A DNA stretch of 64,000 bases from Dichotomocladium elegans (Eukaryota > Mucoromycota > Mucoromycetes > Mucorales > Lichtheimiaceae), in contig JAIXMN010000004.1 in the NCBI GenBank assembly GCA_025716815.1, positions 1,426,001 to 1,490,000 on the forward strand, in the 5' to 3' direction. A program made the position numbers and the translations under genes. This document shows, one piece after another, positions 11,775 to 24,006 of this stretch. How positions within the stretch are numbered: the first letter of the stretch is position 1; every line of letters starts with the position of its first letter. The notes beneath the pieces were generated by a model. That model ran no database searches. It had not been told where the DNA came from and saw only the letters and a list, made by a program, of their open reading frames with translations.

Positions 11775-13235
11775 GTCGCACCCCTGCCATTTCTGAAGTC
11801 GCAGGATCACAAAAATAGAATCGTGTTTTTTCCCAGAAGACGCATGATGACAAATCAAATGTCCCATGCATCTACCGAAAAATGTCGCTTCCATCTCGTC
11901 CTTTTGACTCTTTCTCTTTTATACATTTTTACATTCTGAAATGAGCATTCTATTTTTCTACTACAATGGCCAAGATCATGTCGTTGATGAGCATAGCTGT
12001 CCTGAACCTATGGGCTATGATGTTGATGAAGAGATGCACTCCCTGCAATCCATTTGTTCCTGCCTTGAATATCTGCGTAGCAATCTTGCGAAGATGACTC
12101 TGATCTCACTACTACACGCATTCCCAAATGAAAGGATACAGATATTTGGATGAAAGAAGCGGGGATCAAGCGCAGTTATACAGCATATACGGGCCAAGGC
12201 AAGGTCAGATTTTTCAAAAGGATGCTGACAAGTTCTTGAGTGTATCAGTTGCTGCAAAACACTAGAAATCCATGTTCGTTCAGCCCAGCAATGGGCATTA
12301 CAGTACGAGAAAGACATTGACAGCATCTTTAAGAAACCTAAAGCGAGGGGTCGTTCGCACATTCTCAATGATGAGCATAAGAGCGTTATTTTAGAATGCA
12401 TTGATGAGAATCCATCTATTGTCCTAGAGCAGCTGATGGAGCAGCTGATGGAGCAGCTGCTTCAAAGATTCAAAGGTCTCAAAGTATTTAAAACGACGAC
12501 CCATTGATTTAGAAAAACGAATGCAACCTGTCATTGAAAATGGCTCGATCTTAGCCTGTAGACAGGAATAGCGCTGCAAAGATCCAAGAGCGCCTTGACT
12601 GGGTGCGCAAATGGGACAGGACCGACATTGACTTTAGAAAAAATTGCGCTTTCCTTGATGAGTCTGGATTCCATATTAATATGAAACGCTGCATGACAGG
12701 GTCCAAGAAAGGAACTCCTGCAGCTGTCGCAATACCAAAGACAAGAGCAAAGACAACCACAATCTTGGGAGCAATCTTAGCATCAGGCATCATTAAATGT
12801 AGCTGAGACTCCCACTGCTAACAATCAAGCAAAGAAGGAGGGAAGGTCAATGAAGTTACGAGCAGAGGAACTGTAAGTGGACACTGTCTAGGCTTCCCTA
12901 AGGCTGCAATGGACGAGATGGAGAAGTATGTACATATGAAGGGGGTAATGGGCAATGCACCTATCCATAAGGCTGGGGATATGTCTGCATACATCGACTC
13001 TCAAGGATATCGATGTGTTTATCTTCCACCATACTCGGCTGAACTCGATCCGATTGAGCACTTTGGCCAGTTGTCAAGAGCAAAGTAAAGCGTAATAGGT
13101 TCTTGGAAAGCGAGAGGTTGACGGCCCGAATCAGTGAAGCATTCTATAGCTTAAAGCTGAGTGATTTTGGAGGTTTTGTTTCTCATTCTTACAGATGTTT
13201 AGCCAACTGTCATAACAGACAGCAACTGTGATATG
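11775..13235 (+). mobile_element. Tc1/mariner-type transposon, most complete but inactive copy
   Basis: The leader starts with GTCGCACCCC. The N-terminal module reads VVDEHSCPEPMGYDVDEE, then MHSLQSICSCLEYLRS. A damaged helix-turn-helix segment follows (VRFFKRM, SVSVAAKH), then QQWALQYEKDIDSIFKKPK. The DDE core shows CAFLDESGFHINM (about 12645-12690), TTILGAILASG, and YLPPYSAELDPIEHFG (about 13020-13070), the last Asp/Glu region of the IS630/Tc1/mariner fold. The end reads SKVKRNRFLESERL and CHNRQQL. Several frameshifts and stops separate these blocks, so it cannot encode an intact transposase. End points are estimated from where similarity to the 56.2-57.6 kb copy fades. Confidence 0.85.
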
Positions 13236-13605
13236 CCTTTCCAGGTATACAGCAAAAGTAAGTAGAGTATGCGATGTTGATTTACAATCCTATCACTCTG
13301 ATAGGTCCGTACATGGTACCAAATAAAGACGTGAACAACGTAAAAGCACATGCCATAATAAGGGGTTTAATGAGTTAGCTCTCGGTGGTGATTACTACGA
13401 GTATGTGCAATGGTATTGATGGATGACGAAGGCGGATTAAGTGGTTGTGGGCGTGCCAATGAATACTAATACGAGCTGATGGTATGCACAAGACAGTCAT
13501 GGTGTCTGAAGGCGCAAAGGAGCGTGATTGCAGGGGCCGATGGTTGACGAAAGAGCGTCCTCACCAATATCGGAAAGCGGAGTCGAATGGTAGGCGGATG
13601 TTGCT
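13236..13605. other. No supportable gene
   Basis: Sequence between two transposon remnants. A possible terminal motif TATGCGAT at about 13270 resembles the reverse complement of the GTCGCA start of the preceding copy. Nothing else is recognisable. Confidence 0.3.
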
Positions 13606-14110
13606 TCAAAGGCAAGTCGTGGAGGGAACGGGAAGGGTAATTACTGGAAACTTTTGCCCAAGTTCAAGGAGGCTTGTTTTTACGATGGCAGAAAGACATT
13701 TTTGACAGACTTTGATCTGGTGCTTGGGCTGGTACGATGAAAATTTTCTAAAACCAGCTTGATTTAATGGCGATGTAAGTACTCGCGCAACAGTGCTTGT
13801 ACTGTTACAGTCTTGATCTTTTGGCGTCCCTATCAGCATTTGAGCGAGCTGATGGAGGTTGGATGCTGCGTATTTTAAGTATTCACCATGAGTCACATCC
13901 TGATCAACAATGTAATCCATAGGCTCAGGGCCTCCATTGTCGTCAACGGCATTTCCATGCCCGTCTTCAAAGTGGAAGAAGAGGCCTGCTCTTATATATT
14001 TTTCGAGGGCCCAAGGGATCATGGTGGGCACCGGTGTTGTTTTCAATAGCACATGTCATGGTTTCCAAAATACGATCATGTAGCGACATCGATTTTATTG
14101 GCTGCGACAT
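13606..14110 (-). mobile_element. Second-type PEPM transposase remnant
   Basis: A 148-codon open frame (14052-13606) contains FEDGHGNAVDDNGGPEPMDY and then QDVTHGEYLKYAASNLHQL and QMLIGTPKDQD. The remnant at 27.7-28.5 kb shares this N-terminus and also the upstream DNA (ATTGGCTGCGA, TTGTTGGATTC). After about 100 codons the frame runs into sequence I cannot align with any transposase core, so the copy is internally deleted or rearranged. It differs in sequence from the CPEPM type at 11.8 kb, so at least two related subfamilies are present. Confidence 0.6.
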
Positions 14111-14640
14111 CGTTTGTTGGATTCACTGTATATTTACAGGATAGCTTAGTTTTTCTGTAAAAGGATCTAGACTGGGCGGTCTTCAGAATATTTTTCATGC
14201 GAGATGGCTGGGTACTAATTTTTGTACTGCGGCCCGTGTATTTGGGGGACATATCGTGGGAGAGTATTTGTTATTGATGTGGATGCGCGCTAAAATAAAA
14301 AATATTCACGCGAGACGATGCATTAGCGTGGGTAACAGAAAACGACATACAGAATCCATGAGGCTGAATCCGAAGAGGGTAGAAACAGCTGCAGGCGTGT
14401 GCGTCGTAGTTCCTAGATCCGTTTGTTTATTGCAGAAAAAGCACTATATTGATGAAAAGGATCCAGGTAAGATGCTCTAAAATGAGCGTAAGCCTGACCG
14501 AAGATGGGTTCTCCGTCTCATCCCCGCTAGTTTCAGATCGGAAACTTTAAAATTGGGACAGACAAGATCCGACCATCCTTTCCTCCACACACGGGCGTCC
14601 GAAATTGGCCGATCTCAGTAACTTTATTGCTTAAAGTTTC
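14111..14640. other. Intergenic, no gene seen
   Basis: Contains only short unsupported frames. The first 60 bp are shared with the upstream flank of the 28.5 kb remnant. The rest is ordinary non-coding sequence ahead of the P5CDH promoter. Confidence 0.35.
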
Positions 14641-14643
14641 GAT

Positions 14644-14808
14644 CCAATACGCGCTGATTGGTCCACGCCATTGTCTGCTACGTTTTTATCCTTTGACAGA
14701 TTATTTCCCTGTCCTCCCCCCCACCCACCTCAGAAATTCATACACACGCATCTATTGCGTTAGACACGTATGCATGCCTGTGTTCGTTTGAGTACACCAC
14801 TATATAAA
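14644..14808 (+). promoter_or_regulatory. Promoter of the P5CDH gene
   Basis: TATATAAA lies at 14801-14808, 68 bp before the start codon. CCAAT (14644-14648) and ATTGG (14657-14661) lie about 150 bp further up as a closely spaced opposed pair, which could bind the CCAAT (HAP/NF-Y) complex. A pyrimidine-rich stretch separates the TATA box from the ATG. Confidence 0.5.
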
Positions 14809-14876
14809 ATGCCCCTCCACTTCCTTATTCTTTTCTCTTCTTTTCATCTTTTTCTCCACCTACCAGAAAAATCACA

Positions 14877-16870
14877 ATGGCCTTTTCCTTGCAGACACCT
14901 ACCCTAGCTCACTTTAAGCTCCCCGCTATTGAAAACGAGCCCATGGTAAGCTCCCCCCCCCTCTCTCTTTCTCTCGCGCAAGACATGCGGTACAGTATTT
15001 TCTATGGAAGTTCCAGAATGTCTAACACGGTGGCATATAGCTTTCCTATGCCCCTGGCTCCGCTGAAAGGCAGAAACTTCAAGAAGCCCTTAAGGAGATG
15101 CGCGCACAGAAACCGGTCGAGGTTCCTGTTGTGATCAACGGCGAGAAGGTACGGACCCCAAGCATAGTGACCGAAAAGAGCACGTCGTTGCTGATACTAA
15201 AACGGGCCGCACTAGATCTATACTGGAAAGGTCGCTGAGCAGCGCAATCCATCCGAACATAAGACCATCGTCTGCAGATACCATGAGGCCGATGCTGCCC
15301 TGACCAAGAAAGCGATCCAGGGTGCTCTTGCTGCTCGTGCACGTTGGGAAGCGCTCCCCTTCTCTGACCGCATTGCTGTGTTCTTGAAAGCTGCGGATCT
15401 GTTGTCGACAAAGTACAGGTATACATCGAAAAAAGAGGAGGGTTACGTGTGTGTGCGTATGTCGGGGACCAATTGTCTCACGGGATAAGGAGGGCGGCCG
15501 CCCCGGGGGGGGGTTTCTGTGGGAACAAAGCCTGGGAAAAATTATCTTGGGATTCATTTGCTTATCGGAAACGGGCATAACTTAGATACAAATTGATGGC
15601 TGCCACGATGCTTGGCCAGGGAAAGAATATCTGGCAAGCTGAGATTGATGCAGCAGCCGAGTTGTGCGACTTCTTCCGCTTCAATTGCAAGTATGCCGAA
15701 GAACTTTACCTGCAGCAGCCACCCAAAAATGCACCCGGTACCTGGAACCGTGTCGAGTTCCGTGCCCTTGAGGGATTTGTTCTCGCCGTAACACCCTTCA
15801 ACTTCACCGCCATTGCTGGCAATCTGCCTGGTGCGCCGGCTTTGATGGGGAACGTCGTGGTCTGGAAGCCATCTCCTTCGGCGGTATATTCTAACTACCT
15901 TGTCTATCAACTGCTCGAAGAGGCGGGGTTGCCTGCTGGTGTGATCCAGTTTATTCCTGGTCCTGCAGAGGAGATTTGCTCGACTGCGATTGCGAGCCCA
16001 GACTTTGCCTCCCTGCATTTTACTGGCTCGACCCATGTCTTCCGCAAACTCTGGAAGGATATTGGAAATAACATTGATTCGTACAAGAGTTATCCACGTA
16101 TCGTGGGCGAGACAGGTGGCAAGAATTTCCATATTCTACACCCCGATTTGGATGCTCCTACCCTTCGTCACGCTGTCCTCCAGACCATTCGCGGCGCTTT
16201 TGAATTCCAGGGTCAAAAGTGCTCGGCTACTTCGCGTTGTTATGTCCCCAAGAGCCTTTATCAGGATTTCAAGGCTGTACTTATTTCGGAACACGCCAAG
16301 ATAACGCAGGGCCCTGTCCATGAGTTCCAGCACTTTAATGGCCCGGTCATCAACAAGTTTGCCTTTGACAAGATCAAGTCTTACATCGATTTTGCTGCCA
16401 AGGACCCCGAGTGCGAGATTATCGCCGGCGGCAAGACAGATGACTCGGTTGGTTACTATATTCAGCCTACTATCATCACTACCAAGAATAAGTTTTCAAA
16501 GACCATGGTGGAGGAGATCTTTGGGCCTGTCTTGACCATCTACGTCTATGAGGATAGCGATTTTGAAAAGACCTGCGATCTGATTGGTGAGACTACTCAG
16601 TACGGCTTGACAGGAGCCGTCTTTGCCAGAAGCCGAGAGAACATCACTATCGCCACAAATCTGCTTCGTCAATATGCTGGTAATTTCTACATCAATGACA
16701 AGTGCACCGGGGCTGTCGTGGGGCAGCAACCCTTTGGCGGAGGCCGCGCATCCGGCACCAATGACAAAGCAGGTTCGTTCAACCTGCTTACGCGCTTCGT
16801 CTCGATGCGCACCATCAAGGAGAATTTTGTGCCTATTGAAGGATTCAGCTACCCCTCCAACTTGCAGTAA
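14877..16870 (+). CDS. PUT2: Delta-1-pyrroline-5-carboxylate dehydrogenase, 4 exons, about 554 aa
   Basis: Oxidises glutamate 5-semialdehyde (in equilibrium with pyrroline-5-carboxylate) to glutamate with NAD+, the last step of proline catabolism in mitochondria. Exons 14877-14945, 15041-15148, 15216-15418 and 15586-16870 join in phase. The product matches the fungal/animal P5CDH (ALDH4) type end to end: VTPFNFTAIAGNLP for the cofactor fold, TGSTHVF, the general-base region VGETGGKNFHI, the catalytic Cys in FQGQKCSATSR, EEIFGPVLTIYVY and PFGGGRASGTNDKAG. Length is typical. The N-terminus (MAFSLQTPTLAHFKL) is only weakly presequence-like. Symbol is by homology to yeast PUT2. It converges with the deaminase gene 142 bp downstream. 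Confidence 0.97.
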
Positions 16871-17012
16871 ACAACCTCATCTATAGACATGCTTACCTGC
16901 CGCTATAGCGCCCTTTACCTTCCTTTCCCCCCTTTTTTTTCTTATCCTGTAGATTTCCTTAGCATAGCCTTTTCTTTTTAATGAAATGAAAAAAAGATCC
17001 TCTCAGTTTCTC

Positions 17013-17480
17013 CTATGACTGTCCAAGAATATGACGATTCGGTGCGAGACACGCTTCTTCGACGTCCGGGACGACGACAACCTGGATTCCTGCATCTTTA
17101 AGCAACTGAACACCAGTGCAGGTGACCAAGTCCGGGGGTTCCCGCACTCCCATAACCACACGCTTGACGCGGGCCTCCACCAGCCGGTCAGTACATGGCC
17201 GATTTCCAGACAGACGGATTGAGCAAGGTTCCATAGTTGTGTACATAGTTGCGCCTTGTGCCTCACTGGAATCGCTCAGTTTCCGAAGGGCGCATTCCTC
17301 GGCATGAGTATTGCCGGGGAGTTCGCGCGAGAACCCGGTTGTTAACAGCTCGCCTTGGCTGTTGACAAGGACTGCTCCAACACAGTAAGCCTTATCTACT
17401 GGCGTCGAACGATGGGCCATTTCAATGGCGAGTTGCATATATTTTGCATCGGTTGGATCGTGCGTGTACTCAGTGCTCAT
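17013..17480 (-). CDS. CMP/dCMP-type deaminase-fold protein, 155 aa
   Basis: A zinc-dependent deaminase fold. HAEECAL supplies the zinc His and the catalytic Glu, and MEPCSIRLSGNRPC supplies the two zinc Cys. The following VKRVVMGVREPPDLVTCTG and LKDAGIQVVVV match the RibD/Rib2-type arrangement, in which the enzyme removes an amino group from the pyrimidine intermediate of riboflavin synthesis. Single exon. The Met at 17480 (MSTEYTHD) is preferred over an upstream one at 17543 because the extension is a Phe/Leu run from promoter DNA. The length fits a stand-alone deaminase without a reductase domain. Other pyrimidine deaminases of this superfamily cannot be excluded, so the substrate is inference. 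Confidence 0.85.
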   Translation of the reverse strand: MSTEYTHDPTDAKYMQLAIEMAHRSTPVDKAYCVGAVLVNSQGELLTTGFSRELPGNTHAEECALRKLSDSSEAQGATMYTTMEPCSIRLSGNRPCTDRLVEARVKRVVMGVREPPDLVTCTGVQLLKDAGIQVVVVPDVEEACLAPNRHILGQS

Positions 17481-18190
17481 GGCATAAAGTAGAAGAAACG
17501 AGAAAAATAGAAGGAAACGTGACGTGTGGCTATGATGGAACAAATCAGTCTCTTTCCCGCATGCACAAACACATACTCTCTCTCTCTCATTCTCATTCTC
17601 TTTTTGTATGTGTCTGTGTGTGCCTGTGTCTCCATATTCGTGTGTCCACTCGGACTAGTGCATATGTGACGCGTGCCATCATCCTCGTCACTTATATTAT
17701 TACATCTTGAAAAGCACTGTGTTATTTCTAAATTTGGAGAAGAATTTCTGGTAGAGCAGTGGAGCAATAATAAATAGGGATGTTGTTAATTAATCGCGTT
17801 GATATTTATGGCAGCAGTGAATGGCCGCACGGCACGCGTTTTTTAATAGCCCGTTAGGCTACGCCTTCGAAGGGTTGTCTAGAACAAAGACGATGACTGG
17901 GTGTAATGCGCCATGTTTCGGATGTGATGGTTACATCCGCTAAACTACGCGTACATTCCGACCTGCTCGTCATTTCTCAATAAAAGATAGATCAATTGAT
18001 ATAAAAAAAAACCAGTAACCTCGACAAAGGATCTTTTACTCCTTTTCTCTCTTTGTATACCTTGGGTCTTTTCTTTCTAAATGATCTAATATTATCTATT
18101 CGATAGCATCGGATTCCCTCCATTCCTTTTATCTCCCATTTTTCCATCCTTCGCATCGTCTCTTTCTCTTCTTCTCTCAAACCACTGACC
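17481..18190. other. Divergent intergenic region with CT/TG microsatellite
   Basis: Shared upstream region of the deaminase gene and the Sel1-repeat gene. About 17575-17640 is a run of CT repeats passing into TG repeats. No further coding sequence is supportable. Confidence 0.5.
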
Positions 18191-19942
18191 ATGTCATCTC
18201 ATACTCCTATGCATCATTCATCTTTATCATCGCATACGCGCCCTCCCAAACGCCCGAGTCCATTACGAACATATGATTCCTCCCCTGTCATCATCCCAAC
18301 TCGCACGTCCTCCTTGCACCATCAATTGAACCAGCAGTCGCCCTCGCTCGGTATCTCGAAATATGGGTAGCTACTTTACGATAACGTCGGCCAATCGTCT
18401 AAGAATCCTGTTGAATGCTTACAAACGTTTTTTAATTCTTTTTGCCTCAGTGGCATTGAGTATTTGCGCTCTTATTCAGCAACGAGCCTCAATGTATGTA
18501 TATGCATGTAAACTTCTGTATACGTGTGTGTGTGTATTCTACATTTGGGGAAGCTAATTTTAAACAAATTCATGCTTAAAATATACAATACAATCATAAA
18601 TGCTTGTTGAACGCTTAGGCGCTCTTGTCCGATCTCGACCGACAGAGGGAACAGGTGAATATAAGACCGGCCATTTCAGCACGCTTAATCGCATCTAAAC
18701 AGCCTTCTTTTTACCGGCAATCTAGTGTGAGCGCGATCGTCCCAACTTGAATACCTCACCTGTCACGACATCTGCTGAGAAGAATAAAAAGCAAAGTGCG
18801 CGCTCTTTTTTTTTTGCAGTCGATCAAAAATGGCATTTTGCTGACTTGTATGGGGTTGATCCCACTTATTAGGTATCACATTTCCGCGAATCTTTTCCCG
18901 CAGGACTGTTATGCGCTACTGCAGCAAGACCCGGTTGAGTTCCATCTGCGGATTTAGGCCATCTTCAGGAAAAGAGCAGACCGAAGTCACTCAAGGTGCA
19001 TCCAGTAACCAGAAGAAGAAAGAACAGGGCAGCAGCAACAGCGAGGATGTCGTACGACCTTGCACGGCGGGGTCGGCATTCCAATCGTCCAGAACCGAAA
19101 AACCAGCCATCCACCCAGACCAACTCGAGCATCAGATTCATGAGGTCGGTTCGCGTGTCAAGATAGAGCAGACGTTCGTTGACGTGAAACCTTCCCGCGC
19201 ATCGATTGAGCTCGTGGATCATCCTTCATCCTCGTCATTGCCACGCTCCGCTGATGAGATATCAAAGCAGCAGCAACAGAAAAGCGTTAAGCTCGGTCTT
19301 GATTTTTATCAGCAGAAAAAACTTGAGAAGGCGACAGCTGCGTTTCGAGATGCTGCCGCCACCCAGTGCCCCATTGGCCAACTTCTCTACGGACTTGCAT
19401 TATATTATCGATGGGTATACTTTCATTTTCCACATTCCTAACACTCATTGTCGATACGAACGTATCCTTCCAAATCTGACATTGGCTGACTGCTGTCCAT
19501 AGGGGCGTGTCCAGGATGAAGAACAGGCACTTGCACTGATAAAAATAGCAGCCCATGGCAATGATTGGAGTATGGATCTGAAAAATATCAGCAACACTTC
19601 ACGGGTGGAACTGGCATTGGCGATCTATGAACTCGGAATCGTTTTTCATACAGGCTGGGGGGTAACGTCTCGCACACATACAAATGTCCTACAAGACGTT
19701 TCTTGTTTAGTAACTAATGTATCCTATCTATTTTGGTCTAGTGCGAAAGAGATGAGCATACAACGAACTTTCTGTTCGATATGGCTGCAGATCTTTTCGA
19801 CAGCGGTTCAACTTCGCTTCAGACACCCCAAAGCAAGCAAAAAGGTCGATTTAGCATGGGATGGCATTATCAGCAATCGACGAATCCATCATATTTCGAT
19901 GGGAATTATTCTAGTCATTTGCAACGACGACGCAGTTTGTGA
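18191..19942 (+). CDS. Sel1-repeat (HCP-like) protein, about 7 exons
   Basis: The start MSSHTPMHHSSL opens a Ser/His/Pro-rich disordered exon (18191-18366). Short in-phase exons follow: GIEYLRSYSATSLN (from 18450), ALLSDLDRQREQ (from 18619) and SIKNGILLTCMGLIPLIR (from 18821). The large exon to 19412 has a charged linker and then KLEKATAAFRDAA...CPIGQLLYGLALYYRW, a Sel1/TPR-like helical repeat. It continues as GRVQDEEQALALIKIAAHG and ELALAIYELGIVFHTGWG, ending in FDGNYSSHLQRRRSL. Fungal relatives (for example yeast Dsf2 and chitin-synthase regulators) act as scaffolds; that role is inference. The join near 18875-18960 is odd: either a 31 nt intron or a frameshift is needed. Confidence 0.72.
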
Positions 19943-20147
19943 ATCAAAGAGTATTCTACGCCTTGAGAATAGATGCTTTGTCATTCTGCTTTGAACCTTG
20001 AAACTTTATTTTGTTCCAAATTTTGGAAATATTAAAACATCGAACGTTGACAATATATACCCGATTAATTGTGCCGATCCAATTCGCCTATGGGATTGAT
20101 ATTTCCGGCTTGTAAACTTCCTTACAGATTCATATGCTTCTTTCTAG

Positions 20148-22212
20148 TCATTGATTTTGTGGTACATTATGCCTCAATGTATCTCCAACAACGCTTGTAA
20201 AACCTACGGATTTTGGTACAGTCATTAGCGACCCTATCCGGACATGTAGGAAGGTTTTTTGAGAGTGAGGGATAGGAATAATCACACTCCTTTCAAGCGA
20301 TGGCCTTGGCAGCTCTCCAATACCGTCCGATCCAATTTGTTTCGCAGTGATACTTGCGACAGAGCTCAAAAATATGCCCGATTTTCTCAACCGCTTCCTG
20401 CGTGAGACTCTTTTCGTCACGGAAATCTGGCTGATGGGCAAGCATATGATTGGCACAACAGATACCGTCAGCCTCTGTAAACTTTTTATCACATTTCAGA
20501 TCCCATCGCTGATTTCTGGCTTCTGTAACGTATATGGACGAAACGTTATAAAGCGATACATACAGTATACCACTGATGCCTTACCTGATACTCATCTCAA
20601 CGTCCTAATCCATGGCTCTTTGAGTATTGTGGATATACCCTTCATGTACCACACCTTCTTGGTCCTTGACTTTGATCTTATCTGCGATTGAATTACCCGG
20701 TGATAGTTCCACGCGTTCACCATCCTGTATGAACCACCCAGAATCTAATACGCTTGCTGTAATCTGGGCGATCTTCACAGAGTTCCTTGTCGTTCAGGTT
20801 AAATTTCGTGACCAGCCGTGCGTTAGGAGCATAGGCAGTATGGTTACTGGACTGGTCAAATAAGAACAAAGCCTGGCAATCTTCATGTAGGGCTTCAAAG
20901 AATTATAACTGCGTCGTTGCGGTATTGTGCGAAAAGATCGTTTGACGTCCCGTAGCCTTCACGGTTGGCGCCGGCTTTAAAAACGTACTGGACGACCAGT
21001 TCCTCCGGCGCATTGTCCCATGGCAAGCGCATTGAAACTCGCTTACGATGATTGATCCACCTGGTAACTTGAGTCTGAGAACGTTCACGTCATTACGTAA
21101 CCACATATCACCTCTGGAGCCATTTGAATAAAAGGTACATTCGTCATGTGTCACCATGACTAGGTTACGGAAGCCAGGACCAAGCTCTGGTTCTACTTCA
21201 ATTTCTGCTTCTTCGCCAACAAACGTCGACATCCGCTCCCTGTACTTCATCATTCGCGAGGCCCATACTTTTCGGTAATCAATAACGTCAGGGCGTTCGT
21301 GGCCGTCGAAATACACATCTTTCCCTTGCTTTTTGTAAGCATATCCCCCAATCATGCAGCTGGATTTGGATTCGGGAGAGGGACAATCTCCCAGGAACTC
21401 CAAGCTTTTCAGGGATCACAATGCGGTTGAGATGGAGCATCAGATCGGTGGGGCTTCGTTTTTGCGGCTTCCTCAATCTCATCCATTCCTTTGCTGCAAG
21501 CTGGATATCTTCACCGTTCAAAAAGGATTGGCGTTTCGTGTGTTTTCCCTGCTGATGTTTTGAGATTGACGCGTGTTGCAGAAAATCATTTGCCCAACTT
21601 TGGATGGCTTGGGGGCGGTAGTACTTTGAAGGTGAATTCCATATAGTAGAAGCCGCCATCAAGGAGGCCGTCATTTTCTTTTCACCGCTTAGAAGGTAAC
21701 CGAGGTAAATGTGCGCAGCACGATATTTAACGCGTTCATAATCTGGCATCTGATTATTTCTTTGGGGGCAAAAAGTGGGGCTATTCGCTCATAGGCAGCT
21801 GCATAAACGTTGATGGATGCTGATGTTCCCTCATTGTTGTCAGAAAGTTCCCCATCAGTATCGCCAATAGACGGAGCTTCGCTTATTTCTTCATAAGCAC
21901 CAGATGAGCTGGAATTGCCAAAATAACTGGTGATAACCTATCCGTTCTCCTTGGCTGCTGCTGATGCCCTTTTCTTCCGGTTACATTGGGTAGTTCGACC
22001 AGTCCCAAAATATGGTCCACGTTGATCAACTAATGTTTCCGTGCTCCACTTGATCGGGAATGTGGTTGCAGGCGTCTCGCATGAAGAAGAAATTTCTTTA
22101 GTCATCATCAGATCATTATCTGTCAGGTTATCAGGAAGCGCGCAGTCGTTTTCTTCCAGTATGGAGCTCATGACTGTGCTTGATACCTCAAGAGCTTTTC
22201 TTCGGCCGAGGC
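20148..22212 (-). pseudogene. DDE transposase-like gene, left arm
   Basis: Left-arm copy of the gene described for 25579-27643. Conserved blocks read on the reverse strand: RGPYFGTGRTTQ, YRAAHIYLGYLLSGEKKM, the intact segment EDIQLAAKEWMRLRK, then after an extra G near 21350 a frameshift into YAYKKQGKDVYFDG, VMVTHDECTFYSN and LPGGSIIVSEFQCACHG. Stops and shifts follow before the C-terminal region. The break at 21350 is absent from the right arm, while the right arm's break near 26297 is absent here. A functional product is unlikely. Confidence 0.8.
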
Positions 22213-22639
22213 ATGTTTTTGTTAGTGAGAGGAAAGAAAAGAGTTTGCAAATTACAGTCGGAAAGATTGCTACTGCCTAGATCTTACCGAGCAATCAGGC
22301 CCCTGATGAGATTTTGGCACCCATCATATTGTTGTATCCTCGGCTATATTCTTCTTCAACTGGCAGTATCACGTGGTTGCCCTGAATAACTAGTATTTTT
22401 CTCTATCTTCTAGCGCCATCATCATATCTACTGTCGCTGTAAACAGAATTCATAATGTGTATCCTGGATTTGTGGCGTTGTGCATGATGGACATCACATA
22501 TCAACCCTTTTATTTGATCCACTGGTTAGGGAAATTACTTCCATGATTACTACATCCACACTGCTAGAGTGAATGCTTTGATAAATATTTCTTGTAAACA
22601 GGCCAGATTTAATACTTAATTAAACACAACTCTGAATTG

Positions 22640-22952
22640 ACATTCTCTCCTTTCTTAATTGATGTCCTCCGCATGTTACACAATCTCTCTTGATGTAGCA
22701 CACTGCTTGATCATTCTTACATCATAAGGGGCATCTTGTTTCAAAACTGATGGCCCACAGCTTAAATTTCATTTGCCGAGACTTTTTCAAAAGCTTATAA
22801 CTTTTTGTTCCATGAATTTGTCGCATAATCCATTCGATAAATACTGTTATTGGAAGTGATGAACCATTATTTTGGTGCAGAAGTGCGTGAAAAGTAGTTT
22901 GTATTATTTTATAGAGGTTTGAACTTTGAGGGCGGACTCTAAATATTTCCAT
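22640..22952 (-). pseudogene. Cys-rich (zinc-ribbon-like) remnant, left arm
   Basis: Mirror of the right-arm remnant at 24823-25150. The reverse frame starts MEIFRVRPQSSNLYKIIQ, continues ITVFIEWIMRQIHGTKSYKL, and ends at FETRCPL before a stop. The downstream Cys block is readable only across that stop. No function is assigned. Confidence 0.45.
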
Positions 22953-23041
22953 AGTTTAAAGCAGAATGCACCATATCCCTATTTTTTTTTAGCAGATCTC
23001 TTTTCTCACACTTTATTTGAGACCACAACGCAGCTATTGTA

Positions 23042-23785
23042 ATGTTCATTACAAAAGGACAAGCAGCATGTTTAGTGTTAGGTGATGCAGTGACAGAAGC
23101 TAATCGTGCCAAGTGCAAAACGATTGTTGAACGGACACCGTTTGAAGTTGTTTACACATTGGAGAGAGGCAACACGCGACCCATTGCAATTGGCAAGGCA
23201 GTTGCCCAGCGCGATCCTTTCTCCTATTGGGATACCCTGACACACCGCCTCCTCAAAATGACTTTTCAGATGACATCGAAACTAAAAACGTCAATCAATC
23301 TGCTGAAAGCGATGACTGTGCAGTATCTACGATTGAAAGTAGTAAGCTATCCGTGTTTCTTAGAAATGTCATTACTTACTTTCTTACAATTCCTTCCTTT
23401 CTTCAGGGTCCAGCTCATGCAAATCAACGGACAATCATCATGGTAACAAATTTAGAACACTGTCTACTCAAATCTAATATTTTTTCTAGACATCAAAGCA
23501 ACAAAAACAAGCATCTTGGACTTTCTGCACGGCGTTTTAACCATGAATCCACCAAGTTGTTCCAAGAGCCACTATGATTTCAAATCGTTAACCGAGACGG
23601 ACATATTTAACCTGGTGACGGCCTATATCCCGAATGCAGAAGATTCGATCACTGCTAAGCTGATAAGTAAATGGATTAAGAATGACAGCGCCTTTGGTCA
23701 ATCCAAGTCCATGCGTCGGGCGTATAACGTGATTAAAGCAAGGAATTTATGGGTGTTGAAGCCCGAATTTATAAATAAGTCATAG
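23042..23785 (+). CDS. Unknown element-borne gene, left-arm copy, probably damaged
   Basis: I do not recognise this protein. It begins MFITKGQAACLVLGDAVTE, and a last exon encodes SILDFLHGVLTMNPPSCSK, ETDIFNLVTAYIPNAEDS and KLISKWIKNDSAFGQSKS, ending KPEFINKS. GT/AG pairs at about 23341-23405 and 23441-23489 suggest two introns. Compared with the right arm, one T is missing near 23229 (PFSYW instead of PFSYLGYPD), which shifts the frame and probably inactivates this copy. It is transcribed towards the spacer, convergent with its twin, and reads as an accessory gene of the mobile element. Confidence 0.5.
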
Positions 23786-23880
23786 ACAATTGGAAAGCCT
23801 TTCAATTTTTGGTGGGGAATAGGAGATCGAATGAAAACAACATTCAATCGCAGGACTTTCCGTCAATCCGTTCGCCAATC

Positions 23881-23911
23881 TCTGCAATAGTCAATAGTTA
23901 TCCAATCCCTT
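23881..23911. other. Spacer of the inverted repeat
   Basis: 31 nt of unique sequence between the two arms. It would form the loop of a hairpin transcript and is the only unpaired stretch between 20136 and 27655. Confidence 0.9.
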
Positions 23912-24006
23912 GATTGGCGAACGGATTGACGGAAAGTCCTGCGATTGAATGTTGTTTTCATTCGATCTCCTATTCCCCACCAAAAATTGAAAGGCTTTCC
24001 AATTGT

